Below are positions 33,802 to 35,790 of a stretch of DNA of 35,790 nt, in pieces. Below the pieces are notes generated by a model. That model did no database searches and was not told where the DNA came from. It saw nothing but the letters and a program-made list of their open reading frames with translations. This stretch comes from JAXHTH01 sp034211115 (GTDB taxonomy: Bacteria > Planctomycetota > Phycisphaerae > Phycisphaerales > SM1A02). Location: NCBI GenBank assembly GCA_034211115.1, contig JAXHTH010000337.1:1-35790 (forward strand), read 5' to 3'. Each line of letters begins with the position of its first letter. Position 1 is the stretch's first letter. The translations under genes and the position numbers were made by a program.

Positions 33802-34926
33802 ATGAACAGGCGCAGTCCCCGCGGATTCTCGATCGTCGAACTGGCAGCGCTACTCGCGGCCGTCGTCCTTCTCTTGTCCCTCGTTCTGCCCGCGCTGGCC
33901 GGCGCGAGGGCCCGGTCGCAGGTGGATGTCTCGCTGAACAACCTCATCGCTCTCGGCACGGCGCATGCCACCTACGCCGCCGACTGGAACGGAAGGCAGT
34001 TCACCAACGTCGTCGATGATCTGTCAACGTACGGCGGCACGGTCTTCGGAGCGTACAGCGGGTACGAAAGCGCCCATGGCGAGCCACACCCGCCGATCCT
34101 CCTCGGGTGGGGATGCGATGAAGAGAGTGACTGCGGTCTGTGGGGCTATTGGATGGTTCACGCCGGCAACTGGGGTCTGTGTGATCCGATCGGTTTCCCC
34201 GGTGGTCCCTCCGGCCTCGTGGGTTTCGGCATGTTCCGCATCCCGAACGCCAAGCCGTTTCATGACTATGTCAACGGCCGGTTCTTCGAACCGACCTTCT
34301 ATCCGCCCAACGATCCTGTCCCGTACGAGCTCGTCGAGCTCCTTTTCGACTCACCCTTCGAGTATGTGAATGTGCCGGGACCCGGAAACTGGTGGTCAAG
34401 TTACTGCTTCAGTCCCGCGGCGATGTTCAATCCGGCCGTCATGGCCCACCCGGGACCGGGCGAGATGGACGGCTGGCACGATCCTTACGAGCTCCTCGCG
34501 GGCTTCGAATCGCCGAGTTTTCATCACGCTCTGTATCCGAATCTGAAGACGCAGATCATCGAGCATCACTGGAACCAGGATGCGCCGCCCGATCCGTGCA
34601 ATCCAAACTTCGAGGACGGCACGTACGACAACTGCGAGCCGTATTACTTCAACCACGCGTTTGACTCCATGCCCGCCACGCTGTTCTACGACAACAGCGT
34701 GCGCCTCCTGCCGAACGCGGAGGTGCTCTGGGCGGACGAGCGGATGATCGACCAGGTCGGCTACGGCCTGTGGAGCCGCGACACGCCGTTCGGCGAGGAC
34801 GGCTACTTCATCGACTATGGCTACGACGGCGTGCCGCTGAGCCATCACGTCCTGACCACGGACGGCATTCTCGGACGCGACACGCTGTCCTGGCCGCCGG
34901 CGTCAACAAGGGAGATCACACCATGA
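33802..34926 (+). CDS. Pseudopilin-like secreted protein, copy 1
   Basis: A 374-residue protein with a type IV prepilin/type II secretion pseudopilin N-terminus: RRSPRG|FSIVE, with cleavage expected after G8, F at +1 and E at +5, then a hydrophobic helix ending near residue 33. The long remainder has no recognised domain and is rich in Tyr, Trp, Asp, Pro and Gly, with repeated acidic/aromatic blocks such as GWGCDEESDCGLWGY and DPCNPNFEDGTYDNC with paired cysteines. A strong Shine-Dalgarno precedes it. It overlaps copy 2 by ATGA, so the two are cotranscribed. Likely exported or surface; function unknown. Confidence 0.82.
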   Translation: MNRRSPRGFSIVELAALLAAVVLLLSLVLPALAGARARSQVDVSLNNLIALGTAHATYAADWNGRQFTNVVDDLSTYGGTVFGAYSGYESAHGEPHPPILLGWGCDEESDCGLWGYWMVHAGNWGLCDPIGFPGGPSGLVGFGMFRIPNAKPFHDYVNGRFFEPTFYPPNDPVPYELVELLFDSPFEYVNVPGPGNWWSSYCFSPAAMFNPAVMAHPGPGEMDGWHDPYELLAGFESPSFHHALYPNLKTQIIEHHWNQDAPPDPCNPNFEDGTYDNCEPYYFNHAFDSMPATLFYDNSVRLLPNAEVLWADERMIDQVGYGLWSRDTPFGEDGYFIDYGYDGVPLSHHVLTTDGILGRDTLSWPPASTREITP

Positions 34927-35790
34927 ACACACAGGCGAGACGCGGATTCTCGATCATCGAACTTGCGGCGAGCCTCGCGGCCGTTGTCCTCCTGTTATCC
35001 CTCGTCCTGCCGGCCCTGGCCCGGGGGCGGACCCAGTCCCAGGTCGAGGTATCCATGAGCAACCTCATCGCCCTCGGCGTGGCGCATGCGACGTACGCCG
35101 CGGACTGGAACGGAAGGCAGTTCACGAATGTCGTCGATGACCTGTCGATCTACGGCGGCAATACCGCGGCGGCATACAGCAACTACGAAGATGAGCATGG
35201 TGAGCCCCACCCGCCGGTCCTTCTCGGCTGGGGCTGCCACGACGAATGGGGCTGCGGCCTGTGGGGCTACCGGATGGGGCATTCGGGCAACTACGGCCTC
35301 TGCGAGCCGATCACCTTCCCCGGTGGCCCGTCGCACCTCGTGGGCTTCGGTGTCTTCCGCATCCCGAACGTCAAGCCGTTTCACGACTACGTCAACGGGC
35401 GCTTCTACGAACCGACGTTCTACCCGCCCAATGATCCGGTGCCCTACGCGCTCGTCGAGCCGCTCTTCGACTCACCGTTCGAATTCCTGTACATGCCGGG
35501 AATCGGAATCTGGTGGTCCAGTTACTGCTTCTCGCCCGCGGCGATGTTCAACCCCGCGGTGATGGCCCACCCGGGGCCGGGCGAGATGGACGGCTGGCAC
35601 GATCCCTACGAGCTCCTCGCGGGCTTCGAATCGCCGAGTTTTCATCACGCTCTGTATCCGAATCTGAAAACGCAGATCATCGAGCATCACTGGAACCAGG
35701 ATGCGCCGCCCGATCCGTGCAATCCAAACTTCGAGGACGGCACGTACGACAACTGCGAGCCGTATTACTTCAACCACGCGTTTGACTCCA
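34923..35790 (+). CDS. Pseudopilin-like secreted protein, copy 2 (cut by window end)
   Basis: Tandem paralogue of the preceding gene, starting at ATG 34923 with AGGGAG about eight bases upstream. The N-terminus is RRG|FSIIE plus the same hydrophobic helix. The alignment to copy 1 has a constant offset of 1121 bp with no indel over the visible 289 codons. Substitutions are frequent up to about residue 220, then nearly disappear. The C-terminal part is beyond the window, so neither its length nor a third copy can be judged. Confidence 0.82.
   Translation, partial: MNTQARRGFSIIELAASLAAVVLLLSLVLPALARGRTQSQVEVSMSNLIALGVAHATYAADWNGRQFTNVVDDLSIYGGNTAAAYSNYEDEHGEPHPPVLLGWGCHDEWGCGLWGYRMGHSGNYGLCEPITFPGGPSHLVGFGVFRIPNVKPFHDYVNGRFYEPTFYPPNDPVPYALVEPLFDSPFEFLYMPGIGIWWSSYCFSPAAMFNPAVMAHPGPGEMDGWHDPYELLAGFESPSFHHALYPNLKTQIIEHHWNQDAPPDPCNPNFEDGTYDNCEPYYFNHAFDS

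Larger units (their letters stand above)
33802..35790 (+). repeat. Tandem gene duplication, offset 1121 bp
   Basis: Copy 1 (33802 on) and copy 2 (34923 on) align without gaps. From 34486 to 34669 (35607 to 35790 in copy 2), I find only one mismatch (34548 G versus 35669 A), while the 5' halves differ at many positions, both silent and replacing. Confidence 0.85.

Noticed and set aside
33620..33805. 61-codon frame ending in an ATGA overlap with the first pseudopilin gene
   Set aside because: The overlap is tempting, but the protein is low-complexity Gly/Arg/Pro and has no Shine-Dalgarno; kept only as a weak possibility.

Overview
This is a GC-rich, gene-dense chromosomal segment, about two thirds G+C by eye. 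It most likely comes from the Planctomycetota (Phycisphaerae or a relative). That is an inference from gene content: alternative complex III with a caa3-type oxidase in one operon, long tandem secreted pseudopilin-like proteins, a RAYT-like protein with the YGTWLPG signature, and tandem short-word intergenic repeats. No rRNA, tRNA, CRISPR array, phage or insertion sequence was recognised. Most ORFs antisense to the genes below are high-GC shadows.

Left part (1-12.8 kb): mixed housekeeping genes, mostly single units. On the minus strand are radA (cut by the left edge), a SAM methyltransferase, a threonine synthase and a small conserved-looking protein. Next is a plus-strand pair that looks like an arsenosugar pathway: ArsM-type arsenite methyltransferase and ArsS-type radical SAM protein. 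arsS ends in its own terminator. Between it and nuoH lies a separate promoter-hairpin-T-tract unit that may be an orphan small RNA gene. nuoH stands alone. A plus-strand run follows: a PlsC-type acyltransferase, ruvA, mannose-1-phosphate guanylyltransferase, ruvX/yqgF and an ornithine cyclodeaminase/alanine dehydrogenase family gene. Then come a minus-strand DUF1569/DinB-like gene and an unusual 6-phosphogluconolactonase.

Middle (12.8-19.3 kb): a RAYT-like HUH protein that seems to lack the nucleophilic tyrosine, a secreted terpene-cyclase-fold (prenyltransferase/squalene oxidase repeat) protein, and the divergent heme A synthase (ctaA) and heme O synthase (ctaB) genes. A secreted transglutaminase with an N-terminal propeller-like region closes this part. 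A strong two-way hairpin terminator separates the cyclase-like gene from ctaA.

Right-centre (19.3-32.6 kb): one large minus-strand respiratory operon, in order of transcription actA-B-C-D-E-F, small TM protein, SCO, coxB (with CuA and cytochrome c domain), coxA (A2-type YSHPxVY motif), an 18-codon mini-ORF, coxIV and coxIII. Most joints are ATGA, TAATG or TGATG overlaps, so the cistrons are probably translationally coupled. Alternative complex III oxidises quinol and passes electrons through c-type hemes to the caa3 oxidase. CtaA and CtaB make its heme A, and SCO serves CuA assembly. A candidate promoter lies upstream of actA.

Right end (32.7-35.8 kb): a TatD-family hydrolase, then two tandem pseudopilin-like genes with a constant 1121-bp offset. 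Their N-terminal and middle parts have diverged, but the 3' parts are almost identical, which suggests recent gene conversion. The second gene runs off the window.
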